64,000 nucleotides of DNA, from NCBI GenBank assembly GCA_963745675.1, contig CAVUYM010000013.1:310001-374000 (forward strand), written 5' to 3'. The notes beneath the pieces are model-generated. The model was not told where the DNA came from. It searched no databases and was given only the letters and a program-made list of their open reading frames with translations. A program made the position numbers and the translations under genes. This document shows positions 29,050 through 37,980 of the stretch, piece after piece. The first letter of the stretch is position 1, and each line of letters begins with the position of its first letter. The stretch is from JAUIIK01 sp963745675 (GTDB taxonomy: Bacteria; Chloroflexota; Chloroflexia; Thermomicrobiales; CFX8).

Positions 29050-30642
29050 TTGGGAATAGGCTCGGGCTCACGTTGCGGCGATCTGAAGCACTGGGCAATC
29101 TTTGGCCTGGCAGTGCTGCTGGTCGCTGCCTGCGGTAGTGGCGATGCTGGTTCGTCCGATTCTTCGGGCACTTCGAGCGCTACTGAGCCTTCACCGAGAT
29201 GCACTGTCCATGCGACCGGGTCAGACCAAACACCGGGCTCGCCTCCTGCCGTCGATTCAGACGCTACTCCCATCATCAGTGGATCTTTCGCGACCAGCAC
29301 CAGCTACGAATGGACCGGCGATGACCGGCATGATCCCATCACGACGGTCAGAATGGAGACGCTCCCCGATGGCAATGTCTGCGTCACCCTGATTGCCGAA
29401 GATCCAGGCGACGAATCGGGCGTCGCGGCTATTCGCTTCAGGACGTACGATGGTGAGTCGCAGGTCTACTCCGGACCATTCGCCGTTGCAAGCGGCGCTG
29501 AGGTCATTGTCCAGGCTCTCGATCAAGCGGGGCATCTGGAACTGCCGCGAACGCTGATTGTCCTCCCCGGTCCCCACGATGATGTCCAGCAGTCAATCGC
29601 CATTGATGGTCCATCTGTTTCAGTTGGGACGACGCAGGAGGGACAGAACGCGCGCCTCACATTCGAGGGCGTCGCAGGTCAGCTCGTGTCGCTCCAGGTG
29701 TTGGAACCCGAGACAAAATCGGCGCCTGCCAGAGGATGGATTGTCGATCCGGATGGCTTCGCCGTTAGCGGCTGGGAACGTGGCCTCGGGGGCTCATCGC
29801 CCATTGGCGGACGCCTGCCAGAAACAGGCACGTACACGATATTCGTCAACGCTAGAGACACAGATCACAGCCAGGTGACGTTGCAGCTTGTCGAGGCATT
29901 TGACTATCACGGCATGATCCGGGCTGACGGCACGCCCCATGAGATCATCTTCGATGTTCCCCACCAACGTGCGGAGTTGCAGTTTGATGGCAAGGCAGGC
30001 CAGCTGTTCTATCTTGTTTCAGCGAGTAGCACGGTCGGTCCGAAAGACGGCCCGTGGCAGCTATATTTGCAAGTAGAGGCACCCGACGGCACAACGATTG
30101 GAGACCAGGGCATTGCAGTCGGTGCACGTCACAACAGGACTGAACTACGCCTCTCTGCAACGGGCACTTATCGTATCGATTTGATCCCGCAAGCAGGCTA
30201 CACCGGAGAAGTGACGCTTGCACTGCATGACGTCCTTGCCCCGGAAGTGCGAGCTAGCGTTGGTGGCCCGCCGGTGACTGTTGAGATCGAAGGCCACTTC
30301 GATCAATCTTCTGTGGCATTCGAGGCACACACTGGAGATTGGATTCAGCTGGATAGCAATGTTCTCGTAGGTAACTCGTCCTGCTGCAGCGTTCTCATCT
30401 CGATTCTTGAGGCTGATGGCCGTCCTTTGAAAGCCGAGACATGGAAGCTGGAAAACGGCCAACCGCGGAAGATTCTTAGTCAACGACAGGTCTTCGCCAA
30501 TATCGGGGCTTTCCAAAACACGCGCATTTGGTTCCAGGTTCCTGGTTCGGGCGTCTATATTGCTCTTGTTCAGTCGGCAGACGATGCTTCGAGTGAAGTT
30601 CGGCTTCAGCTTTCGTTGAGCACTGCTCCCTCATCGGATTAG
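29050..30642 (+). CDS. Secreted beta-rich lipoprotein, PPC-like repeats
   Basis: 530 residues. TTG start at 29050 after GGAGGGGGC. Lipoprotein signal peptide with lipobox LVAAC at residue 28, then a Ser/Asp-rich linker, then a roughly 90-residue domain with two cysteines. Three or four beta-sandwich domains follow, resembling bacterial pre-peptidase C-terminal domains (for example LTFEGVAGQLVSLQV, LQFDGKAGQLFYLVS and VAFEAHTGDWIQLDS, each followed by a GTYTIFV/GTYRIDLIP-type closing strand). No catalytic residues seen. It is probably an envelope-exposed binding or adhesion protein. Intact reading frame. Confidence 0.7.
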   Translation: MGIGSGSRCGDLKHWAIFGLAVLLVAACGSGDAGSSDSSGTSSATEPSPRCTVHATGSDQTPGSPPAVDSDATPIISGSFATSTSYEWTGDDRHDPITTVRMETLPDGNVCVTLIAEDPGDESGVAAIRFRTYDGESQVYSGPFAVASGAEVIVQALDQAGHLELPRTLIVLPGPHDDVQQSIAIDGPSVSVGTTQEGQNARLTFEGVAGQLVSLQVLEPETKSAPARGWIVDPDGFAVSGWERGLGGSSPIGGRLPETGTYTIFVNARDTDHSQVTLQLVEAFDYHGMIRADGTPHEIIFDVPHQRAELQFDGKAGQLFYLVSASSTVGPKDGPWQLYLQVEAPDGTTIGDQGIAVGARHNRTELRLSATGTYRIDLIPQAGYTGEVTLALHDVLAPEVRASVGGPPVTVEIEGHFDQSSVAFEAHTGDWIQLDSNVLVGNSSCCSVLISILEADGRPLKAETWKLENGQPRKILSQRQVFANIGAFQNTRIWFQVPGSGVYIALVQSADDASSEVRLQLSLSTAPSSD

Positions 30643-30741
30643 GGCTTGCCTGTTATTCTCGTATCAGGGCGGATCGCAAGGTCTGCCCACTTTCTCCGCC
30701 AACCCATTCGACGACTTCTCGCAGGGTGCGCTATTCCCTAA

Positions 30742-32730
30742 TCACCGTAGGTGTTGTTCGAAGTGGCGCACCGAGCGGCGGATGGTGTCGTGCCAGGTGG
30801 CGGCGCGGGTGAAGATGTGGGGTTCGTCGGGGTAGACGACGAGATCGAAGTCTTTGCCGTGGTCGGTCAGGGCGCGGACCATCTGCCGGCAATGGTCGAT
30901 CGGGACGTTGGCGTCATCGTCGCCGTAGAGGGCGAGGTAGGGCGCCTGCAGATTGTCGATGTATTCGAGCGGGTTGCGTTCGCGATAGAGGTCGGGATGC
31001 TCTTCGGGCAACTCGAAGCGGGAACGGCTCCAGGTTCCAGGGGCGCGGTCGGAGAGATAGTGATAGTAGTCGACCCAGTTGAAGACGCCGACGAGGTTGA
31101 CGCCTGCGGCATAGAGTTCCGGTTCTTTGACCATGCAGAGCGTCGTCATGAAGCCACCATAGGAGCGACCCCAGACGCCGATCTTGTGCGGGTTGACTTG
31201 CGGCTGATGGCCGAGCCAGCGGGTGGCCTCGACGATATCGAGAAGATCTCCGCCACCGACATCGAGATAGGAAGCGGTCTCGTAGTCATAGCCATAGTTC
31301 CAGGAGCCGCGATAGTCGACGATCAGGACGACATATCCCATCTGCGCCAGCATCATGTTGGCCGCGTAGGTCGTGCCAGCGGCGGTATAGCCCTGCCAGG
31401 CCGGGACGGCATACTGCCCCTGGCCGCCGCCGTGGATGTAGATGACGCCGGGCGCGGAATGATCGCCGGGGAGATCCTTGCGACGCATCATCAGCACTGG
31501 AATCTCCCACTGCTCGTCGTCGCTCGGTATGGTCGTGGTGCTGACGACGACGTCGCCAACTTGCGGGCTGATGCCGCCGTTGTGGTCGGCGATGACATGC
31601 AACGGGCCGGTTTCTGCATGAAACGCCGCTAGATAGTCGGGGCGGTCGTGGTTCGACATGACGGCCACAATGCGCTGACTCGTTGGCGACCACGAATAGC
31701 TGGAGATGGAGCCGGCCTGGCGGATGGGATCGTGGCGGTCCTCGCGATGGAGAGCATTGACGAGATGCAAGCGCTTCTGGCGACGCTGGTTCGAGAGATA
31801 GCTGATCCAGTCCTTGTCCGGTGACCAGCGCGGCTTTTCGGCTTCGGCGCCTGGCTCGGAGACCTGCATCGGGTCGTTGGTGCCATCCGCATGAGCGACG
31901 AGGATCTGGCCAAAATTGTCGATCGGCGCGACGAATGCGATGTAGTTAGCGTGAGGCGAGAAGGCGGCATCGAATTGGAAGCGGGAGACCCATTGCTTAC
32001 TCTCATCGCGCCACATTCGTAGGGGGTTCTCTCCGGTCGGCTCGCAGACCCAGAGTTCGCGCCACTTGACTCGCCAGTCGTAGCGAGTGAATGCCAGCCG
32101 CTTACTGTCGGGGGACCAGACGGCGGTGGTTTCGACGTCGTTGCTCGGCATGATCCGGTGGAGTTTGTTGGTGTCGCGGCTGAAGACGGCCAGGTCGAGG
32201 CCGTGCTCGCGCGGGCAGGCGATGGCGACGTACATACCGTCGGGAGACGGGAAGAAGACATCGGTGATGCGGTGCACCAGGCGCGTCATCAGCCACTGGT
32301 CCTCGGTCATGCGAACCGGCTCGCCAGCGGGAGTATGGTCGTGCCAGTACCAGAGCCAGGCATCGCCCTCATGGACATAAACAACGGCGTCTGCAGATGG
32401 CAGGATGGTGATGCGCGTCGCGTCATCGGGCAGGCTGAGAATTGACTCTTCATCGTGCGTGTCGATCGTGACGCGGTGGACCTCGTGGCCGCGGCTGAAG
32501 ACGATGCGTTCGTTGCCGTCCCAAACTGGCGGTCCGGCTGGTTTGTCGCCGCTGGTGAGCTGGACCGGATCGCCGGGCCCAGAGGGCGTCCCCTGGCTGA
32601 GCCAGATCTCGCCGTGCTCGAAACCGGCCAGCCGGTAGGCGACATGCGAGCCGTCGGGTGACCAGGCCGGTGACTCCGGCGTCTTGATCGCGACGATCTG
32701 GTCGATGGTGAGTTGCGTTGGTGTGGACAT
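30742..32730 (-). CDS. S9-family prolyl oligopeptidase-like serine peptidase
   Basis: Cytoplasmic peptidase, 662 residues. The N-terminal beta-propeller (residues 1-390) has TolB-like blades such as SPDSKRLAFTRYDW and SPDKDWISYLSNQRRQ. The C-terminal alpha/beta hydrolase domain holds the nucleophile elbow GRSYGGFMT (about residue 528), the aspartate in LYGDDDANVPIDHC (about 610) and the histidine in YPDEPHIF (about 642). No signal peptide. Start at 32730 follows AGGAG. It cleaves short peptides, dipeptidyl- or acylaminoacyl-peptidase type. It fits the many peptide-breakdown genes of the window. Confidence 0.9.
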   Translation of the reverse strand: MSTPTQLTIDQIVAIKTPESPAWSPDGSHVAYRLAGFEHGEIWLSQGTPSGPGDPVQLTSGDKPAGPPVWDGNERIVFSRGHEVHRVTIDTHDEESILSLPDDATRITILPSADAVVYVHEGDAWLWYWHDHTPAGEPVRMTEDQWLMTRLVHRITDVFFPSPDGMYVAIACPREHGLDLAVFSRDTNKLHRIMPSNDVETTAVWSPDSKRLAFTRYDWRVKWRELWVCEPTGENPLRMWRDESKQWVSRFQFDAAFSPHANYIAFVAPIDNFGQILVAHADGTNDPMQVSEPGAEAEKPRWSPDKDWISYLSNQRRQKRLHLVNALHREDRHDPIRQAGSISSYSWSPTSQRIVAVMSNHDRPDYLAAFHAETGPLHVIADHNGGISPQVGDVVVSTTTIPSDDEQWEIPVLMMRRKDLPGDHSAPGVIYIHGGGQGQYAVPAWQGYTAAGTTYAANMMLAQMGYVVLIVDYRGSWNYGYDYETASYLDVGGGDLLDIVEATRWLGHQPQVNPHKIGVWGRSYGGFMTTLCMVKEPELYAAGVNLVGVFNWVDYYHYLSDRAPGTWSRSRFELPEEHPDLYRERNPLEYIDNLQAPYLALYGDDDANVPIDHCRQMVRALTDHGKDFDLVVYPDEPHIFTRAATWHDTIRRSVRHFEQHLR

Positions 32731-32927
32731 GCCGGCTCTCCTGCTTCATCTGATTGGCCAGGAACAGTAGATTTATCGTAGACCAACTCGTCAGAAGAGG
32801 ATAACCGCTCCATGCTTGCCATAGAGATCGAGGAGCTACATAGAACCGTCAACATTGGGGACGTGTTCGAAGAGGAGGGGTTTGTTAAGCCGGTCGGCGA
32901 ATGAGATCAGTCGCGAAGGAACGTCCC

Positions 32928-33579
32928 ATGATGCACAGACGACAGGATACGACGCGGAACTACGACCGGATCAGCCGCTTCTACGATCTTATCGAAGGCC
33001 CGTTCGAGCGGCAGGCGCGGGAGTGTGGTCTACGATTCGCTCGACATTCAGCCGGGTGAACAGGTACTCGAGATTGGTTACGGAACCGGGGAGGCGCTGG
33101 TTGAACTTGCCCGCAGCGTTGGTTCGGGCGGATGGGTCACCGGTCTCGATCTCTCGACCGGGATGCGCTCCGTTACTGCGAGCCGGTTGCGGCGAGCAGG
33201 GCTGATGTCGCGCGTCGATCTGGTGAGAGGCGATGCCGTCGCCCTTCCGTTCGAGGATGATGCGTTTGACGCGGTCTTCATGAGCTTCGTGCTGGAACTC
33301 ATGCCGACCGGGGATATCCCTGTCGTTCTCCGGGAGTGTCACCGGGTATTGCGATCTCGCGGCAGGCTTGGAGTGGTTGCGCTTACCACCGAAGAAGGTC
33401 GTCCCTTGATGATGCGCCTCTATGAGTGGGGCCATCGCCAGTTTCCCAGCTTCCTCGATTGCCGTCCTATTCCAGTGACTGAGGATGTCAAGGAAGCGCA
33501 TTTCGATGTTGTCGTACGCGAGCCGATAAGTATCTGGGGAATTCCCGTTGCCGTTGTCCTGGCACGCAAGATGGAATAG
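32928..33579 (+). CDS. Class I SAM-dependent methyltransferase (frameshifted)
   Basis: About 215 residues. From the ATG at 32928 (after GAAGGA): RNYDRISRFYDLIEGPFER, the typical UbiE-like N-terminus. A +1 shift near 33023 follows, then the SAM site VLEIGYGTGEALVELA, the acidic end of strand 2 (TGLDLSTGM), GDAVALPFEDDAFDAVF and RECHRVLRSRGRLGVV. The order matches ubiquinone/menaquinone-type or arsenite-type methyltransferases; no Cys set typical of arsenite methylation is seen. It lies 55 bases upstream of the N-ATPase operon on the same strand and may share its transcript. Substrate unknown. Confidence 0.78.
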
Positions 33580-33633
33580 AACGGCGTACTGGTAGTGACA
33601 GGGAGTATCCTCAACACGGAGTAAATACGTATC

Positions 33634-35046
33634 ATGCAGCCACAGTCGATAAATCACGAACCGCAGGAACGTACCGGTCACGTCGTTGGTGTGCACGGTG
33701 TGGTTCTGGAGCTGGAGTTTGAGCGTCGGAAGCTCCCTCCGCTCGGTCATGCCCTGGAGGTGGAGCGGCCAGGTTTATCGCCGCTCATCCTCGAAGTTGA
33801 ATCCCACGTGAGCGAAACGCTCGTGCGCTGCATCGCGCTCGGCAATGTGGCCGGTATACGACGAGGTCTCCGAGCGCTTGATACTGGCGGGCCGATTCAG
33901 GTGCCGGTCGGCGACGAGACGCTGGGAAGGGTCTTTGACGTTCTCGGCAACCCGATTGATGGCCGGCCGCTTGAGGCGGGGGTGGCGCGCCGTTCGATAT
34001 TTGGTTTGCCGCACGAACTCACCGAACAGATCAGTTCCGGCTCTCCATTCATTACCGGAATCAAGGCGCTCGATCTGCTGGTGCCGCTACCACGAGGTGG
34101 CAAAGTCGGACTATTCGGTGGGGCCGGCGTTGGGAAGACCGTGCTCGTCATTGAACTCATGCTTCGCACGGTGCGCGAGCATCGTGGGGTTGCTGTTTTC
34201 GCGGGAGTTGGCGAGCGTATTCGAGAGGCCAACGATCTCTATTTGCAGATGAGAGATTCGGGTGTTCTTGATCGTTCCGTGTTGATCTTTGGCCAGATGA
34301 ACGAGGCGGCCGGTTCGCGTTACCGGGTTGTCCACACCGCTCTCACGATGGCGGAATTTTTCCGAGATCAGGAACACACGAATGTCCTGCTCTTCATCGA
34401 TAACATCTATCGCTTTGCCCAGGCTGGGATGGAGGTTAGCTCGTTACTCGGCCGAATTCCTTCAGAACTCGGTTACCAGCCGACGCTATCGAGGGAGATC
34501 GGGGCCCTGGAGGAACGCATTTCCAATACGTCGGACGGCTCGGTGACGAGCGTCCAGGCGGTCTACGTGCCAGCCGACGATATTACTGATCCCGGCACTG
34601 CGGCTGCATTCCGTCATCTGGACGCAACTGCCGTCCTCTCGCGACGGCAAGCCAGCCAGGGACTCTACCCGGCGGTCGACCCGCTTACATCCACATCGCG
34701 ACTGCTGACGCCGCGCTTTGTTGGCGACGAACACTATCAGACGGCACGCGACGTGCGGCAGGTGCTGGCGCACTACGAAGAGCTCAGGGATATCATTGCG
34801 ATCCTGGGAATCGAGGAGCTCTCCGAGGACGAACGCCAGACCGCTGTGCGCGCCCGCCGTTTGCAGCGCTTCCTGACGCAGCCGTTCTTCGCGACCGAGC
34901 AGTTTACAGGCACTCCCGGGAAGTTCGTCGCGCTCGAAGATACGATTCATGGCTGTCAGGAGATTCTGCGTGGGCAATACGATGATGTGCCGGAGCAGGC
35001 CTTCTATATGGTCGGTGCAATCGATGAGGTTAGGACCAACCAGTGA
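33634..35046 (+). CDS. atpD: N-ATPase subunit beta
   Basis: Catalytic subunit of the F1 head, 470 residues. Walker A GGAGVGKTVL at about residue 161, catalytic region GERIREAND (about 190), Walker B LLFIDNIYRFAQAG (about 250), and the lever motif ELSEDE at about 393. It is first in the operon order atpD-C-Q-R-B-E-F-A-G, which defines the N-type ATPase family described by Dibrova and colleagues and differs from the usual atpBEFHAGDC order. An intact frame; ATG at 33634 after CACGGAG. Confidence 0.95.
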   Translation: MQPQSINHEPQERTGHVVGVHGVVLELEFERRKLPPLGHALEVERPGLSPLILEVESHVSETLVRCIALGNVAGIRRGLRALDTGGPIQVPVGDETLGRVFDVLGNPIDGRPLEAGVARRSIFGLPHELTEQISSGSPFITGIKALDLLVPLPRGGKVGLFGGAGVGKTVLVIELMLRTVREHRGVAVFAGVGERIREANDLYLQMRDSGVLDRSVLIFGQMNEAAGSRYRVVHTALTMAEFFRDQEHTNVLLFIDNIYRFAQAGMEVSSLLGRIPSELGYQPTLSREIGALEERISNTSDGSVTSVQAVYVPADDITDPGTAAAFRHLDATAVLSRRQASQGLYPAVDPLTSTSRLLTPRFVGDEHYQTARDVRQVLAHYEELRDIIAILGIEELSEDERQTAVRARRLQRFLTQPFFATEQFTGTPGKFVALEDTIHGCQEILRGQYDDVPEQAFYMVGAIDEVRTNQ

Positions 35047-35083
35047 AGCGCGATCTCTGTGATGATGTGAAAGAACGAGATCA

Positions 35084-35461
35084 GTGCAGCTAGAGCTTCT
35101 GACACCCCAGGAGCAGGTATTTTCGGCTGAGGTTGACACTGTCTTTTTACCCTTGCCCGATGGATGGATTCAGATCCTCCCTGGTCATCTCGGTTTCTGT
35201 GCGCGAGTGATGGCGGGGCAGGTCATCTTTCGAGATGGTGAAGGCGAGCGTCGTGTTGCCACCACAGGTGGTACGGTGTTACTTGCCGACGACATAGTCA
35301 CGGTCCTTACCGGTGCCGCCAGGCTGGATCAGGATCTCGAAACGCTAAGGCAAGAGATAGGTGAGCGGATCGAGGAGATTGCCGCAGCAGAGCAGGAAGC
35401 GGAGAAACATTTCAACCGCGTCTACCGACAAATGGCCAGATCCTTTAACAGGCGCCATTGA
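35084..35461 (+). CDS. atpC: N-ATPase subunit epsilon
   Basis: Central-stalk subunit, 125 residues. N-terminal beta-sandwich (LELLTPQEQVFSAEVDTVFL ... LPGHLGFCA) and a C-terminal helix pair rich in Glu/Arg. GTG start at 35084, 38 bases after atpD. It couples gamma rotation to the head and may inhibit ATP hydrolysis. The following atpQ frame begins inside or right at its end. Confidence 0.9.
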   Translation: MQLELLTPQEQVFSAEVDTVFLPLPDGWIQILPGHLGFCARVMAGQVIFRDGEGERRVATTGGTVLLADDIVTVLTGAARLDQDLETLRQEIGERIEEIAAAEQEAEKHFNRVYRQMARSFNRRH

Positions 35462-35711
35462 CGGCGATGACGTTGAAGATCAGCGACGGCGCACGGCGTC
35501 GTTCTGGCGAACGATGGCTTACTTCACGTCGCTTGGGTGGTTCCTTGCTCTGCCTATCGCCGGGAGCGTCATCCTGGGCCGCTACCTTGATGATCACTTT
35601 GATACCGGCAATTTCTGGACATTAGCCTTGCTCGGCATGGGAATTGGTTTAGCCGTCATCGAAGGGTATCTGGCCGCGCGGTATGCCTTGCGCCGAGATC
35701 ATGATCGGTAG
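35457..35711 (+). CDS. atpQ: N-ATPase accessory membrane protein AtpQ (AtpI-like)
   Basis: Small two-helix membrane protein. Helices at about FTSLGWFLALPIAGSVILG and FWTLALLGMGIGLAVIEGY with the connecting RYLDDHFDTGNF typical of AtpI/AtpQ-type assembly factors. Start uncertain: no ATG, GTG or TTG lies between 35380 and 35514. The N-terminal helix TASFWRTMAY begins before the ATG at 35514, so I extended the feature to the end of atpC (an ATT at 35457). If 35514 is used the protein is 65 residues. Likely helps c-ring assembly or magnesium supply, by family. Confidence 0.72.
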   Translation: MDGDDVEDQRRRTASFWRTMAYFTSLGWFLALPIAGSVILGRYLDDHFDTGNFWTLALLGMGIGLAVIEGYLAARYALRRDHDR

Positions 35712-35976
35712 TGGTATAGCTGCGGTCGGGCTCGTTGCTCTGGTCGTGGGGTATGGACAGGTCGCTTTCATCGAGCGACAGGAGCGGCGCTTCCTCCGCC
35801 GGCAGGTCCCAGCACACGTCTTGCTGGCCCTCCTGGCCGGCATCCGTCTCGCCGTCGCGGGAAGCATCGTGCTTATCATCGCGACGATTGGGATCTGGTT
35901 TGGCATTTGTGCGATGGCAGGTTTTTGGATCGGTAGAACGATCTCCCTGATCGCTACTGTTCAATGGAAGACGTGA
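35701..35976 (+). CDS. atpR: N-ATPase accessory membrane protein AtpR
   Basis: 92 residues, three predicted membrane helices (residues 1-20, 38-60, 63-80) with a short basic loop IERQERRFLRRQ. Located between atpQ and atpB, overlapping atpQ by 11 bases; this position and topology identify AtpR, which is found only in N-ATPase operons and is proposed to help c-ring assembly. ATG at 35701 chosen over an upstream in-frame GTG/ATG because it opens directly into the first helix. Confidence 0.8.
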   Translation: MIGSGIAAVGLVALVVGYGQVAFIERQERRFLRRQVPAHVLLALLAGIRLAVAGSIVLIIATIGIWFGICAMAGFWIGRTISLIATVQWKT

Positions 35977-35983
35977 GCAGGCG

Positions 35984-36646
35984 GTGGATTTCGAACGGCA
36001 GGTAGTGTTTGAGCTATTCGGTTTGCCGGTGACGACAACCGTTGTCACGACCTGGGCGATGATTCTGGTACTTGCGCTGGTCGGAATCATCCTGGGCCGT
36101 CGGATCCAGCGAGTGCCTTCGGCATGGCAGTCGGCTCTTGAATGGGGAGTCTCTGCCATAGGAGGAATGATTGCGGAGACGACTGGAAAGTCGCGCTGGC
36201 TGTTCCTGCCGCTAACCGCCACCCTGGGTTTGTTCATCATCGTTGCCAATACGCTTGCAGTTCTCCCACTGGTTGAAGCCCCAACGGCAGATGTCAATAC
36301 ACCGATCGCATTGGCGCTGATCGTATTCTTTTCGATTCCGTATTTCGGAATGCAGGAGATGGGGCCGGTTGGGTACTTGAAGACGTTCATGCAACCAATC
36401 CCGCTTCTATTCCCGATCAACGTTATTCACTATTTTTCGCGCACGCTGTCCCTGGCAATCCGGCTCTTTGGCAACATGGTCTCGCACCAGGTGATCGTTG
36501 CCATCGTGCTGGTCATTCTTCCGCTACTGGTGCCGGTGGTTCTGGAGATCTTTGGCCTGCTGATCGGGCTACTCCAGGCATATATCTTTGTTGTGCTCAC
36601 TGTGGTGTACCTTGGGGGTGCCGTGCAGGCGGACGAGGGGATCTAG
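35984..36646 (+). CDS. atpB: N-ATPase subunit a
   Basis: Stator channel subunit, 220 residues and five or six helices. The essential arginine facing the c-ring is in SLAIRLFGNM (about residue 160). Further typical features are YLKTFMQPIPLLFPINVIHY before it and QAYIFVVLTVVYLGGA in the last helix. GTG start at 35984, 7 bases after atpR. Forms the two ion half-channels with the c-ring. Confidence 0.93.
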   Translation: MDFERQVVFELFGLPVTTTVVTTWAMILVLALVGIILGRRIQRVPSAWQSALEWGVSAIGGMIAETTGKSRWLFLPLTATLGLFIIVANTLAVLPLVEAPTADVNTPIALALIVFFSIPYFGMQEMGPVGYLKTFMQPIPLLFPINVIHYFSRTLSLAIRLFGNMVSHQVIVAIVLVILPLLVPVVLEIFGLLIGLLQAYIFVVLTVVYLGGAVQADEGI

Positions 36647-36649
36647 CAA

Positions 36650-37195
36650 ATGTCTGAAGTGATTTTCTACCTTGTTGTCACCGGCTCGGCGGCGCTTGCG
36701 ATAGGCGTCGGGGTCATTTTCCCCGCACTAGGCCAGACGCATGCGAGTATTCGGGCGATGGAGGCGATCGCGCGCCAACCGGATCAAGAGCGGCTAATTA
36801 GCCGGAATCTGCTCGTTGGCCTGGCGATGATCGAGTCGCAGGCGCTGTATGTCCTGATTGTTTCCCTGATCCTGCTATTCGCCAATCCACTGGATAGCAG
36901 GGTGGCGGATGCGGCAATCCAGGGGAACCTGGCGCTCTGGTTCCTCGCTGGTTCGGCGGCAAGTGCCACGGTAGCGATAACAGTTGCTACGATGTTCAGT
37001 TCCCTCGGTCAGGGAAAGGTAACCGGAGCTGCGCTCGAATCTATTGCGGAACAGCCTGCTGTTGGAGACCGGCTGTCGACGACGCTCTTTATCGCGCTGG
37101 CGCTGCTTGAATCGCTATCGCTTTATGCCCTGATCATCTCGTTGATATTGCTCTTTGCGAACCCGCTCGTCGATAGCGTTCTTGGTGCCGGGTAG
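36650..37195 (+). CDS. atpE: N-ATPase subunit c, duplicated double-hairpin form with Na+ signature
   Basis: Rotor-ring subunit. 181 residues, about twice the usual 80-90: four helices forming two tandem hairpins. In each hairpin the first helix has Gly-Gln (ALGQTHAS and SLGQGKVT), and the second has Glu-Ser with Tyr five positions after the Glu (MIESQALY and LLESLSLY). Each hairpin ends SLILLFANPL. Gln in helix 1 plus Glu-Ser in helix 2 is the sodium-ligand pattern known from the Ilyobacter tartaricus c-ring (Gln32, Glu65, Ser66, Tyr70). Both halves keep the ion-binding glutamate, unlike V-type duplicated c subunits, which lost one. Sodium coupling is inferred from these residues. Confidence 0.92.
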   Translation: MSEVIFYLVVTGSAALAIGVGVIFPALGQTHASIRAMEAIARQPDQERLISRNLLVGLAMIESQALYVLIVSLILLFANPLDSRVADAAIQGNLALWFLAGSAASATVAITVATMFSSLGQGKVTGAALESIAEQPAVGDRLSTTLFIALALLESLSLYALIISLILLFANPLVDSVLGAG

Positions 37196-37209
37196 CGCAT
37201 AAGGTCATA

Positions 37210-37980
37210 ATGTTCGATCTCTCGCTCGCCACCATACTCTTTCAAGTTGTGAATTTCCTCGTGCTGTTGGGCGTACTGAGCTGGTTCTTCTATCGCCCCA
37301 TCCGTAAGGCGATCGAGGAACGGGAGCAGCTGATCAGCAGTCAGATCGAGCAAGCTCGCCAGCGCGAGCGAGAAGCGGAAGAGCGTCTCAAGGATCTTGA
37401 AGCGGAGCGGGCACGGGCGCGGGATGAAGCAACGGCTCTGCTGCACTCCGCCCGAGAATCTGCAGCCAGTGAGCGGGCAGAACTCATCGAAAAGGCTCGG
37501 GCTGAAGCCGGCCAGTTACGCCAGGATGCGCTGAAGCAGGTTGATACAGAGGAGCGGTCAGCAGAGACGCGACTTGCGCTGGAGCTTCGCCAGGCGGCGG
37601 TCAGCATCGCTGGAGATCTCATCCGCACGGCGGCCGGCCCATCCGTACATGAAGGACTCGTCGACCAATTCCTGGATAGCTTCCCAAAGCTCGATCGCCA
37701 TCAACGAGATCTCATTCGAGAGGCAATGGAACGCGACCCCGAGTCACTTACGGTTGAGACTGCCTACCCACTCGACATCGATCGACAGGGTGAGGTGCGA
37801 GAACACCTCGCCAAAATTCTCGACTACGACCCCGGCGATCTCCAGCTTCGTTTTGAAGTGCGCCCGGAACTGATCTGTGGCATCCGCTTCGTCGCAGGAA
37901 CCGCAGCGATTGACCTGAGTCTGAGCCGGACGCTCGATACGCTGAGTGAGAGCGATGGCTCTGAAAGGGCCGGATCATGA
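37210..37980 (+). CDS. atpF: N-ATPase subunit b with fused delta-like C-terminus
   Basis: Peripheral stalk, 256 residues. One N-terminal helix (ILFQVVNFLVLLGVLSWFFY), a long Glu/Arg/Ala-rich coiled coil to about residue 150, then a domain ending FEVRPELICGIRFVAGTAAI that resembles the C-terminal part of subunit delta. No separate atpH gene exists in the operon, so this fusion probably does the delta job of binding the top of the alpha subunits. Stop overlaps atpA by ATGA. Confidence 0.9.
   Translation: MFDLSLATILFQVVNFLVLLGVLSWFFYRPIRKAIEEREQLISSQIEQARQREREAEERLKDLEAERARARDEATALLHSARESAASERAELIEKARAEAGQLRQDALKQVDTEERSAETRLALELRQAAVSIAGDLIRTAAGPSVHEGLVDQFLDSFPKLDRHQRDLIREAMERDPESLTVETAYPLDIDRQGEVREHLAKILDYDPGDLQLRFEVRPELICGIRFVAGTAAIDLSLSRTLDTLSESDGSERAGS

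Noticed and set aside
30751..31632. Plus-strand open frame of 293 codons
   Set aside because: Shadow of the S9 peptidase, which shows its catalytic triad on the minus strand.
36650..37195. V-type proteolipid as an explanation for the four-helix c subunit
   Set aside because: Gene order, AtpQ/AtpR and the F-type a, b, gamma and epsilon subunits are all N-type F-ATPase; both carboxylates are retained.
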